The notes: generated by a model not told the origin, from the sequence alone. A stretch of 64,000 bases of DNA from JAXGMQ01 sp040768585 (GCA_040768585.1 JAXGMQ010000001.1:1-64000); one strand, 5' to 3'; shown: positions 27,344-37,832, counted from the first letter of the stretch. Translations and numbers: made by a program.

Positions 27344-27373
27344 AAATCCCCCTCCACTGTGAGGGGGATTTTT
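27344..27373 (+). terminator. Rho-independent terminator
   Basis: aaatccccctc (27344-27354) pairs with gagggggattt (27361-27371), six-base loop, running into further T residues. It ends the enolase-PQQ transcript. Confidence 0.85.
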
Positions 27374-27455
27374 GTTTCGAATCATTCTCTCGTAGATTAT
27401 TGTCAGTATTTAATATCGATTTTCACTTGATAAAATTGCTCATCTTTTAATATCA

Positions 27456-27477
27456 AACCATAATCCGGATTATGGTT
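27456..27477. promoter_or_regulatory. Perfect 22-bp palindrome before 27494 gene
   Basis: The half-site aaccataatcc is followed directly by its complement, giving an exact dyad centred on CCGG. It lies just after a possible promoter (TTGATA 27427-27432, with TAATAT or TATCAA behind) and ends four bases before the AAGGAG ribosome site. It could be an operator or a 5'-leader hairpin that hides the ribosome site. Confidence 0.6.
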
Positions 27478-27493
27478 GGGTAAGGAGAAAACA

Positions 27494-30418
27494 ATGAAAA
27501 AGTTTTGTCGATTAATCGTCTACCTTTTATCTGTTGTTGTGATCATCTCTTTTATAAATCCAGTACTGGCAGATGTGGGCATTATTAAAGTAGAGTTGAA
27601 TTATTGGAATGATAGCGTTGGCGCAGCAAGAGCAAATGCACCAACATCCATTCATGTATTTCTTAATTTCAACAAAGATATAAAAATACATGAATGGATA
27701 AAGATATGGTTTCCGACTGACGAAGCATCGTGCGATCCCAATGATGTGTGCAAAAATCATTTAGAATACAAAAGACCTGAGGATAATCCACGGTATTTAC
27801 CACCCAAAGGACATTTTTTTGATTCGAAAGATAATCAGTTGGGAGAAGTGGGCAGACTATATGAAGTTACTGACAATGTAACAGGTGATACAATTTTTTA
27901 TGAAACATCTTTATGCCAAGAGCCTGAAGGCAATTGCAGGATTGTAAAAGACCCAAATAGTGATGGATACCTTCTGATGGGGACAATCTTCCCAGCACTA
28001 CCAAAGGATGATGAAAAAAGATACGAAAAGCTTTATGAACTCTATAGGATGACATCTATTGGATATACTCCTTGTGGTAAGTGTGGAACTATTAATAATC
28101 TAGTGCAAACCTGCAATGAGTCATCAATAAAACTCTATGCATATATGCTTATCGAAGCATGGAGGCAAGGGTATAACCCGATTGACATCAATATTTACAA
28201 AAAAGTTGTTACGCCACCTGCAACACCTGGCAGATACAGACTCAGAGTTGCAACTCAGCCCGAACCCACCCCCATCGAGTCCGAAAGCTTTGTACTACCC
28301 TGTTCCTCCATCACAAAACCAAAACTTGTTCACAATAAAGGTAAGGATGGTGGGACGGGGAGGTATTTTTTAACATTTAATGTGGGGGAGGGAGGAGCAC
28401 TGGATGTCAATTCCTCAAGAATTTATATACAATTTCCGGATTGCATAAATCCTGCAAGGATTACCTTTAAAGATATCACGTTCAATGGAGCAAAACTCGA
28501 TACATCACAGGAAATACAATTCGATAAACCCTCGAATTCGATTTCTTTCATAGGTAAGTCTCGAGTTGACAATTTTGGTCTAGTTAGAATTGAACTAACC
28601 GATGATAGACTTATAAACACTTGTGATGATGATTTCTCAATCCAAGTTTACACCTCCTCTGAACCAGAACCTGTTGAGTCTGAAAAGGTTCAAAGTTCAT
28701 TTGGTCTCTCTATAAAAGATATTGCAATTTCGAATAACAGAATTGCAGAAAACTCCAACTATAGCTTTTCTATCATACAAACTAGTGAATGTATGCTTAA
28801 AAAGGGTGACAAGATTGATATCATCTTTCCAGAGACGACGAATATTCCACCCAATATCAATCCTGTAAACATATTTATCGATGGCAAACCATGCAGCAAA
28901 GTCGCTCAAAACTCATATACATTAATGTTAATCGTTCCAGAGGATATCAAAGATTATTCATTTGATGTAGTCATTACTGAGAACGCTGGAATAATTAACA
29001 CCCTATATCCCGGATTTCATAGACTTCTTATGCAAACGAAGTGCAATGAATATCCTGTCCCATCACCTCTATTTGAGCTTGAGATGCTCGATTTAGAAGT
29101 GAATTTGGTTTTTAGCAATCCAGAAGAACCAGATGGTTGTGATGGATGGTTTAGAACACCACCAACAATAGATTTTGAGTGTAATCATCCTTTGGCAAAT
29201 ATTTATGTTAGCTATATCTCTCGATTAGGAATGAATGGCATAGAGTTTAAAGGGAAATGGAGGGTATTTGGAGGAACATACATTGAAGAAATAAATTATT
29301 ATGCTGAATTACTAGGTGAGAAAACAGAAACAAAAACAAGGATTTTCAAAGTAGATACTATATATCCAGCGATTGTTATAAATCATCCTTATCATGAAAT
29401 AACCCACATTGGAACATCAACATTTACAGTTAGAGGGACTAGAGAACCTGAGGCTGTCACAGTAGAGTACTGGGAAGATAACCTCATATACGATGGCCTT
29501 GCAGTTCAACTCAACAACAACCAAGAAATCATCCTCCATAAACCTGAAATGGTGAATATTGAAGATAAAAACAAAATAGACAAATCATGGAGTCACACAT
29601 TTCAACTTGTCGAAGGCGAAAACACCATCACCTTCCGTTGTTTTGACCAGGCTTGCAACGAATTTACCAAGGTCTACACAGTAAACTACGACACGGTCAA
29701 CCCACCAATTGAGATAATCAATCCACCAAAGGATTACGAGCATGAGTACTTCTCAACGGTCACAATAACAGTGAAAACCGAGGCTGATGCCCTTGTGACT
29801 ATCAACGACAAAGTCGCATCGATTGTCGAATACCTGGATGACGATATGGCAATATTTGATGCGACCATTGAAATTCAAGACATAGAAAACACAGTAAGAA
29901 TAAAGGTAGTAGACAGAGTCGGCAGAACATCAAGAGAGGAGTTTACCTTCCTGGCAAGACCCAGAGCAACAACCCTAAAACTCTGGATAGACTCACCTGA
30001 TTTCATGGTAAATGGCATAAAATCAGCCGACCTTGACCCAATGCCAACCAGCAAGTCACCGCCACTTCCTGCTAATCTTGCTGGTAACACGTATATGCCA
30101 GTCAGAGCGATACTTGAGGCTCTTGGCGCAGAGATTGGTTGGGATGCAACTGAGAGAAGAGTTGATGTTACTCTTGCCAAACCAGATGGCACAAAAACAT
30201 TCCTTCAGCTCTGGATTGACAAACCAACAGCCAAGCTTGATGGCAAGGAAGTTCAGATAGTAGGAGCTGATGGAAAGACAGCTCTCTATCCAACAATTGT
30301 TGGTGGTCGTACTATGCTACCCCTCAGATTTGCTGTTGAGTCAGTTGGTGGTTCAGTAGGTTGGATTGCCTCAGAACAGGCTATAGAGATAGTTTATCCG
30401 GCGGATAATTCTGATTAG
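27494..30418 (+). CDS. Secreted array protein 1, with stalk domain
   Basis: First of five paralogs in a row. The 974-residue protein has a signal peptide cleaved near VLA-D. The N-terminal family domain (about 30-270) has the marks HEWIKIWFPTDEASCDPND, CQEPEGNCRIV, QTCNESS, EAWRQGYNP and the end ATPGRYRLRVATQPEPTP. A second beta unit carries GEGGALD and ends EPEPVES. A third begins PDGCDGWFRTPP. Two Ig-like domains follow (about 630-820), with FDQACNEF between them, then the stalk. Paired cysteines suggest disulfides outside the cell. I do not know the family. ATG 27494 follows AAGGAG. Confidence 0.85.
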   Translation: MKKFCRLIVYLLSVVVIISFINPVLADVGIIKVELNYWNDSVGAARANAPTSIHVFLNFNKDIKIHEWIKIWFPTDEASCDPNDVCKNHLEYKRPEDNPRYLPPKGHFFDSKDNQLGEVGRLYEVTDNVTGDTIFYETSLCQEPEGNCRIVKDPNSDGYLLMGTIFPALPKDDEKRYEKLYELYRMTSIGYTPCGKCGTINNLVQTCNESSIKLYAYMLIEAWRQGYNPIDINIYKKVVTPPATPGRYRLRVATQPEPTPIESESFVLPCSSITKPKLVHNKGKDGGTGRYFLTFNVGEGGALDVNSSRIYIQFPDCINPARITFKDITFNGAKLDTSQEIQFDKPSNSISFIGKSRVDNFGLVRIELTDDRLINTCDDDFSIQVYTSSEPEPVESEKVQSSFGLSIKDIAISNNRIAENSNYSFSIIQTSECMLKKGDKIDIIFPETTNIPPNINPVNIFIDGKPCSKVAQNSYTLMLIVPEDIKDYSFDVVITENAGIINTLYPGFHRLLMQTKCNEYPVPSPLFELEMLDLEVNLVFSNPEEPDGCDGWFRTPPTIDFECNHPLANIYVSYISRLGMNGIEFKGKWRVFGGTYIEEINYYAELLGEKTETKTRIFKVDTIYPAIVINHPYHEITHIGTSTFTVRGTREPEAVTVEYWEDNLIYDGLAVQLNNNQEIILHKPEMVNIEDKNKIDKSWSHTFQLVEGENTITFRCFDQACNEFTKVYTVNYDTVNPPIEIINPPKDYEHEYFSTVTITVKTEADALVTINDKVASIVEYLDDDMAIFDATIEIQDIENTVRIKVVDRVGRTSREEFTFLARPRATTLKLWIDSPDFMVNGIKSADLDPMPTSKSPPLPANLAGNTYMPVRAILEALGAEIGWDATERRVDVTLAKPDGTKTFLQLWIDKPTAKLDGKEVQIVGADGKTALYPTIVGGRTMLPLRFAVESVGGSVGWIASEQAIEIVYPADNSD
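30019..30405 (+). repeat. 387-bp near-identical repeat, copy 2
   Basis: Partner of 26895-27281, offset 3124 bases, in the same reading frame at the end of the 27494 gene. Identity stops abruptly just before both stop codons and at the AAATCAGCC start. Confidence 0.95.
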
Positions 30419-30671
30419 CTACTAAAGAAGAGAAGAAACGCTTCGCCAAAAACAAAGTACTAGGAAATTTGCGTTACAGAACACACGAAAAACTCAAATC
30501 GCTTCTCATAACAGCCAAATTAACTAAACGATTGATTCAAGTGCTATAGACAATAAAGGCTGTCAATAATTGCACCGATGCAAATTTCTTAATTCAATCT
30601 TTAGGCAAATCCCGTTGTCAAACTTTCTTTTAGTCGAGAAAATCAGGCTATGTTTGGGTAGGAGGTTTTTT

Positions 30672-31901
30672 ATGAGAAACAGTTTTTTCAAGTTTTTTGT
30701 ATTGAGTTCGGTTCTGGTTTTTCTTTTAGTTTTCTTGAGTCTTACACCAAAAACTATTGCCAACCATAGTTTTACGGAAATCGATTCCCACTCAAGTGCA
30801 AAGAGTCAAATTATAAAAAGAGCCAATCGACTAAGCAGCTTCACTGTAAAATTTAAAATAAACCTTGATATTCTTCCCAATGACTGGATACGTATTTGGT
30901 TTCCGATAAAAGAAGCATCATACGATGAGAAGGATTACTGCAAGAGTACAACCAAATACTCAAAACTTGAGGATGATCCTAGGCATCTTATCGAAAATGT
31001 GGAACTATATTGGACAAGTAGGGAGGAAGTTGGACAAGTAGGAAGGCTATATGAGGTTGCTGACCACATAAATTGCGTCACAACCTTCATTAACCCAACT
31101 GGATGTCCAGAGCTTGATGAAAGCTGTAGAATAAAAAGAGTCACCGAAGATGGCACAAGATTGAGACTACTGGGTACAGTATTTCCAGCATTGCCAAATA
31201 GCAGCGAAAAAAGGAAAGAAATGCTGGCCCAAATGACTCACTCCGTATCAATTGGTTATTGCCCAAACACAGAATCTGTAAAATACATAAACCTAACTCA
31301 GACAAAGGATACATCAATGATTGAGCTACTTTCACATATGTATGTAGAAACGGGATTGTTTGAAAATGACATAGTTGATATAAATTTTCCTGCTTCATTT
31401 GGCATTATCCCCCCAACATCACCAGGCAGATACAGATTAAAAGTAGCAACAAGAGCAGAACCGACACCGGTTGAGACTGAAAATTTTCAGTTGCAATGCT
31501 CAATTGTATCAAAACCTGAGATTTCAATCACAAAAAAAACAGGAGCCAAATCAGGTATTTTCCGAGTAAAATTCCATGTAGGTGAGGGTGGTGCTCTTGA
31601 TAAAAAACTCTCAACAATAACCGTTTCCTTTCCGAAGTGTCTAGCAATCGGAAAGGTTATAAAAGACGATATTTCAATAAACAACACAACTCTAATACGG
31701 GATCCATACTGTAGCAAGCAAGACAATTCATTGGTGGTTCAGACTCCAATAAATATTGAAAACAACGGAGAAATCACAATGAATATCGACCTTGATATTT
31801 TTCAACAAGATTGCTCCGACGGTTTAGATATTGGTGTGTCAACGTCGTCAGAACCAGAAATCGTTTGGTCTGACACTATGATGATAGATCAAATGAAATA
31901 A
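30672..31901 (+). CDS. Array protein 2, short form without stalk
   Basis: A 409-residue relative of its neighbours. It has a signal peptide (about 1-30), the N-terminal family domain (NDWIRIWFPIKEASYD, then SPGRYRLKVATRAEPTP) and the GEGGALD beta unit ending SSEPEIVWSD. It then stops, so the PDGC unit, the Ig-like domains and the stalk are absent. Several family cysteines are replaced: EASC is EASY, and QTCNERS is QTKDTSM. No frameshift remnant of the lost part follows; the next gene starts eight bases later. ATG 30672 follows AGGAGG. It may be a diverged free domain or a decaying copy. Confidence 0.8.
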   Translation: MRNSFFKFFVLSSVLVFLLVFLSLTPKTIANHSFTEIDSHSSAKSQIIKRANRLSSFTVKFKINLDILPNDWIRIWFPIKEASYDEKDYCKSTTKYSKLEDDPRHLIENVELYWTSREEVGQVGRLYEVADHINCVTTFINPTGCPELDESCRIKRVTEDGTRLRLLGTVFPALPNSSEKRKEMLAQMTHSVSIGYCPNTESVKYINLTQTKDTSMIELLSHMYVETGLFENDIVDINFPASFGIIPPTSPGRYRLKVATRAEPTPVETENFQLQCSIVSKPEISITKKTGAKSGIFRVKFHVGEGGALDKKLSTITVSFPKCLAIGKVIKDDISINNTTLIRDPYCSKQDNSLVVQTPINIENNGEITMNIDLDIFQQDCSDGLDIGVSTSSEPEIVWSDTMMIDQMK

Positions 31902-31909
31902 GGGGGATT

Positions 31910-34858
31910 ATGACTCAAAGGAGAATTATACATACATTTTTAAGAGTAATAGTATCAACAATAATTCTTTCAGCATTTGTCCTTCACCACGCAAGCACAA
32001 ATGCTGAGCTTGGGAATGTAAAAGTAGATTTCAACATAACAAGCGACAGACGAGGTCCAGTAAGAGCCAACACAATAAACGAATTTAAGATTTTTTTCAG
32101 GATAAATGAGGACATCAAAACTCACGATTGGGTGAAAGTGTGGTTCCCCATTGATGAGGCTTCTTGTGACCCCGCTGATATTTGTGGTGATGAGTTTGTT
32201 ATCAAGGGGCATGATGAAAGTCCAAGGTTTGTTCCAAATGAGAAGTATTTTGAGAAGTATGACAATGATTACGAAGAAGACAATGGAAAACTGTATGAAA
32301 TCATAGGCAATAAGGTTGAGATTAGATTTTTTGAACCAACACTTTGCACTGAGCCAAAAGGAAACTGTCGGATGGTAGAAGACCCGTCAGGGCTTGGGTA
32401 TTGGATGATGGGAACGGTATTGCCAGCGCTTCCAAAAGATGAAGCCGAAAGAAAGGAGCAAGCAGCAAGGATTATTTATGGTGCTCAACTTGGATATGTT
32501 CCCTGTGAATGCCAAGGATATCCGACATTAAAACAAACTTGCAACGAAAGATCATTCCAAGTCAGCTCGCATTTACATGTTGAAGCATGGAGACAAGGTT
32601 ACAATCCAGCTGATTGGAGTTTTTACAAAAGTGCTGGAATAATGTTCCCTGCAACACCAGGGAGATACCGTCTACAAATTGCTACTCAACGCGAGCCAAC
32701 TCCCATTGAGTCCGAAAGCTTTGTGTTGCCATGTTCTCAGATTTCAACACCTAAACTAACACAATACAAGTATGAGTTTGAAGAAGATGGTCACTACACC
32801 ATTAAATTTGACACAGGTGAAGGTGGAGCGTTGGATTCGGGTTCATCGTTGATATCAATCAAGTTTCCAGATTGTGTCAAGATTTCAAATAACTTGAAAC
32901 CAACACAAATATCAGTGAACAACGTCCCGCTCAAGGCAGAGCCACAACTTGACAAAGCTACAAACACACTGACCTTTGTAGTAAGCGCAAATGTCGACAA
33001 TGTCGACACAGCACGGATTGACATACCAGACTTTGCTCTTGAGAACACCTGCGATGAGCCTTTCACAGTTGAGGTTATGACATCGTCTGAGCCAGAATTT
33101 GTAGAGTCTACACCTTTAGAAAGAGCATCGATTTCATCAATATGGATTGGTGATGTTGAGCTTAGCAACCCGAAGGGAGCAGAAGTTTCATCGTACAAAT
33201 TTTCAATCAATGTACCAAGTGACTGCGATTTGCAGGAAGGTGATATTCTAGAGGTTGGATTTCCAGGGGGGACAATTTTCCCTGAATTTATTAAACCAGA
33301 AAATGTAAGAATTGGTGATAATAGTGTCAAAAGCGTTTCGATAAATAATAACTCATTAAAAGTTGCACTGATAGAAGGTGTAACATCAGAAAAGAAAATA
33401 GAAGTTTTTTTAAGTAAAGAATGCGGAATCAGAAATACATTTTATGGGGATAAATACAGACTATTCATTAAGACAACCTGTATAGATAATCTGTCATATT
33501 CTAGACCTTTTGAGATTGAGGTAATTCCACTTAAATCTGAATTAACCTTATCACCTCATAAACCTGACGGTTGCAATGGATGGTACATAAACCAACCGAC
33601 CTTTTCAATAAGCTGCAATAATCCAGATGCAGAAATCATCTACTGGTACGAAGGTCATGATGACAAACAAAAGTATACAGAACCAGTTACATTAAAAGGT
33701 TTTCAAAACATTACTAGAATAAATTATTTTTCAAATTGTTTTACTCAGGAAGAGCCTACCAAAAGTTCAGAAATAGTCCGAATTGACTTGGTAAAACCAA
33801 AACTCACTATTGATAATCCTCGTAAAAAAGAATTTATAACTAGCTTGGAATCAATAATAATCATGGGAACCCGAGAATACAGAACGATTTATAGCTGTTT
33901 CTCACAGCCAGATCTGATGCTTGATGGTGTATCGATTAGATATAATAATCAAGAGAGGCAAATTATAGAAAAGGCTGTAGTTTTCAGCAATAAAGATAAA
34001 GACCTATATAAAACTAACTGGGAAATTAAAGTCCCTCTTACCGAAGGCGTAAACAAAATCGATGTGATAGGCACAGATCAAGCATGCAACGAAAAAGTCT
34101 GGACATACCATATAACAAAGGACAAAGTCCCACCAAAGATAAAAATTGTCGAACCAATTGACATAAACGCAGTTAATAGTGATTCAGTTATCTATCTTAC
34201 GATTGAGACGGATATTGATGCCGATGACGTGACAATTAATGGCAGAAATGCCAGGTTTGTAAAGGCTTTGTCAGATAACTCTGTGTTGTATAATATTGAT
34301 CTAGATTTTATTAATCCATGCACAGATGAAACTGTTGAAATTAAAGTCACAGACAAGGCTGGTAACGTCTCAACCAAAACAGTAACTCTCAAACCTAAAC
34401 TACCACTCGAGAACTACCGAACAAATTTCATGAAAATCTGGATAGACAAGGGTGACATCCAAATAGGAAAGGCTCTTTTTGAAGATTTCCTCAGTCCAAC
34501 ACCAACCGTGTCTTCACCCCCATTGCCAAAAAACCTCGCTGGCAACACCTATATCCCCTTGAGAGGGGTACTGGAATCAATGATGGCGGATATTGCTTGG
34601 ATTCCTGAAAAAAGGGTGGCGCAAATATGGTCAACAACAAACAACTGTACGAAGCTGTATATTGAACTCGAAATAGGAAATCAGATTGCGAAGGTCAACG
34701 GTGAAGAAGTTGAGATCGTCTCAGCTGATGGAAAAACAAAACTCTATCAAACGATTGTGGAAGGCAGAACAATGGTTCCTTTGAGATTTTTAACTGAGGC
34801 TCTAGGGGCAAAGGTAAATTGGATTGAGGATGAAAGGGCGATTGAGATAATCCCTTGA
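31910..34858 (+). CDS. Secreted array protein 3, with stalk domain
   Basis: A 982-residue paralog with the full layout: signal peptide cleaved near TNA-E, N-terminal domain with THDWVKVWFPIDEASCDPAD and MVEDPSGLGYWMMGTVLP, the GEGGALD unit, a repeat ending near SSEPEFVES, the PDGCNGWYINQP unit, Ig-like domains around GTDQACNEK, and a stalk with SSPPLPKNLAGNTY. Compared with the 34888 gene its N-terminal DNA is clearly related but has many silent differences. The start follows GGGGGA. It is translated right after the short paralog. Confidence 0.85.
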   Translation: MTQRRIIHTFLRVIVSTIILSAFVLHHASTNAELGNVKVDFNITSDRRGPVRANTINEFKIFFRINEDIKTHDWVKVWFPIDEASCDPADICGDEFVIKGHDESPRFVPNEKYFEKYDNDYEEDNGKLYEIIGNKVEIRFFEPTLCTEPKGNCRMVEDPSGLGYWMMGTVLPALPKDEAERKEQAARIIYGAQLGYVPCECQGYPTLKQTCNERSFQVSSHLHVEAWRQGYNPADWSFYKSAGIMFPATPGRYRLQIATQREPTPIESESFVLPCSQISTPKLTQYKYEFEEDGHYTIKFDTGEGGALDSGSSLISIKFPDCVKISNNLKPTQISVNNVPLKAEPQLDKATNTLTFVVSANVDNVDTARIDIPDFALENTCDEPFTVEVMTSSEPEFVESTPLERASISSIWIGDVELSNPKGAEVSSYKFSINVPSDCDLQEGDILEVGFPGGTIFPEFIKPENVRIGDNSVKSVSINNNSLKVALIEGVTSEKKIEVFLSKECGIRNTFYGDKYRLFIKTTCIDNLSYSRPFEIEVIPLKSELTLSPHKPDGCNGWYINQPTFSISCNNPDAEIIYWYEGHDDKQKYTEPVTLKGFQNITRINYFSNCFTQEEPTKSSEIVRIDLVKPKLTIDNPRKKEFITSLESIIIMGTREYRTIYSCFSQPDLMLDGVSIRYNNQERQIIEKAVVFSNKDKDLYKTNWEIKVPLTEGVNKIDVIGTDQACNEKVWTYHITKDKVPPKIKIVEPIDINAVNSDSVIYLTIETDIDADDVTINGRNARFVKALSDNSVLYNIDLDFINPCTDETVEIKVTDKAGNVSTKTVTLKPKLPLENYRTNFMKIWIDKGDIQIGKALFEDFLSPTPTVSSPPLPKNLAGNTYIPLRGVLESMMADIAWIPEKRVAQIWSTTNNCTKLYIELEIGNQIAKVNGEEVEIVSADGKTKLYQTIVEGRTMVPLRFLTEALGAKVNWIEDERAIEIIP

Positions 34859-34887
34859 GTTTGATAAGGTGCACAAAGGAGTGGAAA

Positions 34888-37815
34888 ATGAAAAATAATA
34901 GTTACAAAAAGTCGCAAAAATGGATTATTGTCACCATTATCACACTCTTGTTTCTTTTTTTGGTGAATGAGTTGCCGGTTAGAGCTGATGTAGGGAACGT
35001 CTTCTTGGATTTTAGTTGGGGAGGTGATTATTCCACAGGCCATAAAAGAGCAAATTTGGCAAACGATTTTAGAATATTTCTCAGAATCAACGAAGATATC
35101 AGAACTCACGACTGGGTGAAGGTGTGGTTCCCTATTGATGAGGCGTCATGCGATCCGGCCGACATCTGTGGAGAGGAGTTTATCATCAAGGGGCATGATG
35201 AGAGTCCAAGGTTTGTGCCAAACGAGAAATACTTTGAGAAATATAGCGAAAACTATGATGAAATGAAAGTTGGCAAGCTTTATGACCTAACTGGATACGA
35301 TAGGGTTGATACGGTTTTTTTTGAACCCTCTATTTGCCAAGAACCAGAAGGTAACTGCAGAATGGTGGAAGACCCTTCAGGGCTTGGGTATTGGATGATG
35401 GGAACAGTCATGCCCTCACTACCAAAAGATGAGACGGAGAGAAAAAACAAATCTATTGATATAGTAGATAGTACATCAATTGGGTACAACCCGTGTTGTT
35501 TGAATGGTTACCCTACAATGATCCAAAGTTGTAACGAACGTTCGTTCAAATACTATTCAACACTGTATGTTGAGGCTTGGAGACAAGGTTACAATCCCAT
35601 GGACTGGAACTTTAGCCAGAGGACAGGCATCATTTTTCCAGCAACACCTGGGAGATACAGAGTCAGCATAGCTACCGGACCGGAGCCTACCCCTGTTGAG
35701 TCTGAAGGTTTTGTCCTGCCTTGCTCAAGTGTTTCAACACCAAGATTTACAAGATACAAACATGAAGAGAAACCATCTGGGGATTACACCGTAAAGTTCA
35801 ATGTTGGTGAAGGTGGGGCACTAGATAAAGAACGCTCTGAAATCATACTCATGTTCCCAGAGTGTGTGAATGTACGGGCGAGAAGCACATATAGTCACTT
35901 TGTGATTAATGGGGAAAAGCTCACAAAAAAGCCCTTAGTCATCAAAAATACAATAACACTTATCACAAGTGTGGATATCGACAACCTTGGAGCAGTTGAA
36001 ATAATTTTCCCAGATGATTGGATAACAAACAAATGCAGCGAACCCTTTGCCATCTCTGTCATGACAAGCTCTGAACCAGAATTTGTTGAATCGAAACCGC
36101 TTGAGGAAACAATCGCGTCTGGTGTTTGGATAGGTGATGTCGAGTTAACGAATAATAATGCCTATGCTGTTTCAGGATATAGTTTCAAGATCAAATTTCC
36201 AAAGGATTGTCAGCTCGAAAGTGGAGACGAAGTTTGTATCGAACTTCCAAAAAACACAATAGTACCGGAGACGATAGACACGCAGGATATAACGATACAG
36301 GGCAAGTTTGTCACAGATGCATACATCAATTCCGACGGTATGATGTGCTTCCTGCTGCCATTCAAGCCATACATTGGCACGATATACTCTATTAAACTCA
36401 ACGAGAGGATGGGCATGCAAAATACATACATTTCTGGAGATTATAAACTTCGAGTGTATACAAAATGTTCTGAAATAGCTGCAATATCAGAAGATTTTGA
36501 AATCAACCATGTTCCTCTGAAATCAACCCTTCATTTTGTCAGCCCAGATGAACCAGATGGTTGCAACGGCTGGTATAAGACACCCCCTACCATGACAATA
36601 ACGTGCAATAATCCTGCTGCTAAGATATACACATGGTACAACACAGATGAGAAGGCACTAATTCTCTACACTGGTGAGAAAAAACTTGCACCAGGCTCTC
36701 AAAGACCAATCATCAACTATTTCGCTATTTATGGAGATGAGCAGGAAGAACCAAATAGTAAACAGCTGTCTATCGATACAGTACCCCCTTCAATAGTTAT
36801 ACAAACACCAGAAAAAAAGCAAGTTTTGACAAATCAACTATCCTATGCAGTTAAAGGAGTAAGGGACTTTGTTGAGATGTTAACTGATGGAAAACCATCC
36901 CACCAAGTTGCCGATGGTGTAGCTTTTTGTCTAAACAACGGACAATACACAACAATTATAGAACCAGAGATTTTTCCAGTGACCGAAAGGGACAAGATTG
37001 CTGCTGAATGGGAACGTACAATCGAACCCCTGAAAGAAGGTGAGAACATACTTAGAATCAGGATGTTTGACCAAGCCTGCAACGAGAAGATCGAATACTA
37101 CACCATTATTTGCGATACTGCACCGCCTGAGTTTGAGATTATAAAACCCAAGAGTTTTGATGGCATCGAGAGTATGTCCAGTTTTGAATTGGAAATTATG
37201 ACCGAGACAGGAGCGACAGTTGAGATCGATGGGGAGCCGGTAACGATTGACATTGATGATTTGGGAAATGGCAAATCTCGTTTTAAAACAACCATAAATA
37301 TTGAGAACAGTAGAAAACAAATCGAGATAAGAGTCACAGACAAAGCTGGAAATTTCTCAACAGAGATAATCGAAATTGTGCCAAAAAGGAAACCAATCAC
37401 AATTATGCTTAAAATTGACAGCAAAGAACTCAAAGCTGACGAAGGGACAATCGCAATGGATGTTGCACCAACCCTCTCCTCACCCCCACTTCCAAAGGAA
37501 CTTGCTGGAAACACATATGTCCCTCTCAGGGCAGTGCTTGAGGTACTTGGCGCAAAGATTGAATGGGTTAGTGAAACAAAGCACATAATGATATCCATGC
37601 CAGACGAGAGCAAAAACATTGTGCTTCAGGTGAATAGCTCAAGGGCATACATAAACACCAAAACGGTTGACATCCTTTCGGGTGACGGAAAAACCAAGCT
37701 TTATCCAGCAATAGTTAACAACAGAACACTCATTCCGTTGAGGTTTGTTGCAGAAGCGCTTGGAGCTAGCGTCACATGGAACGCGCAAGATAAGAGTATC
37801 ACAATCATTTATTAG
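34888..37815 (+). CDS. Secreted array protein 4, with stalk domain
   Basis: A 975-residue paralog. The signal peptide is cleaved near VRA-D. Family marks are THDWVKVWFPIDEASCDPAD, CQEPEGNCRMVEDPSG, SCNERSFKYYS, EAWRQGYNPMDW, GEGGALD, SSEPEFVES, PDGCNGWYKTPP, a module with VEMLTDGKPSHQVADGV, then FDQACNEK and the stalk with SSPPLPKELAGNTY. ATG 34888 has AAAGGAG upstream; the open frame starts at 34855 inside the previous gene. It ends the 30672-37815 operon, closed by a strong terminator. Confidence 0.85.
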   Translation: MKNNSYKKSQKWIIVTIITLLFLFLVNELPVRADVGNVFLDFSWGGDYSTGHKRANLANDFRIFLRINEDIRTHDWVKVWFPIDEASCDPADICGEEFIIKGHDESPRFVPNEKYFEKYSENYDEMKVGKLYDLTGYDRVDTVFFEPSICQEPEGNCRMVEDPSGLGYWMMGTVMPSLPKDETERKNKSIDIVDSTSIGYNPCCLNGYPTMIQSCNERSFKYYSTLYVEAWRQGYNPMDWNFSQRTGIIFPATPGRYRVSIATGPEPTPVESEGFVLPCSSVSTPRFTRYKHEEKPSGDYTVKFNVGEGGALDKERSEIILMFPECVNVRARSTYSHFVINGEKLTKKPLVIKNTITLITSVDIDNLGAVEIIFPDDWITNKCSEPFAISVMTSSEPEFVESKPLEETIASGVWIGDVELTNNNAYAVSGYSFKIKFPKDCQLESGDEVCIELPKNTIVPETIDTQDITIQGKFVTDAYINSDGMMCFLLPFKPYIGTIYSIKLNERMGMQNTYISGDYKLRVYTKCSEIAAISEDFEINHVPLKSTLHFVSPDEPDGCNGWYKTPPTMTITCNNPAAKIYTWYNTDEKALILYTGEKKLAPGSQRPIINYFAIYGDEQEEPNSKQLSIDTVPPSIVIQTPEKKQVLTNQLSYAVKGVRDFVEMLTDGKPSHQVADGVAFCLNNGQYTTIIEPEIFPVTERDKIAAEWERTIEPLKEGENILRIRMFDQACNEKIEYYTIICDTAPPEFEIIKPKSFDGIESMSSFELEIMTETGATVEIDGEPVTIDIDDLGNGKSRFKTTINIENSRKQIEIRVTDKAGNFSTEIIEIVPKRKPITIMLKIDSKELKADEGTIAMDVAPTLSSPPLPKELAGNTYVPLRAVLEVLGAKIEWVSETKHIMISMPDESKNIVLQVNSSRAYINTKTVDILSGDGKTKLYPAIVNNRTLIPLRFVAEALGASVTWNAQDKSITIIY

Positions 37816-37832
37816 GACGGTTTTCAAAACAT

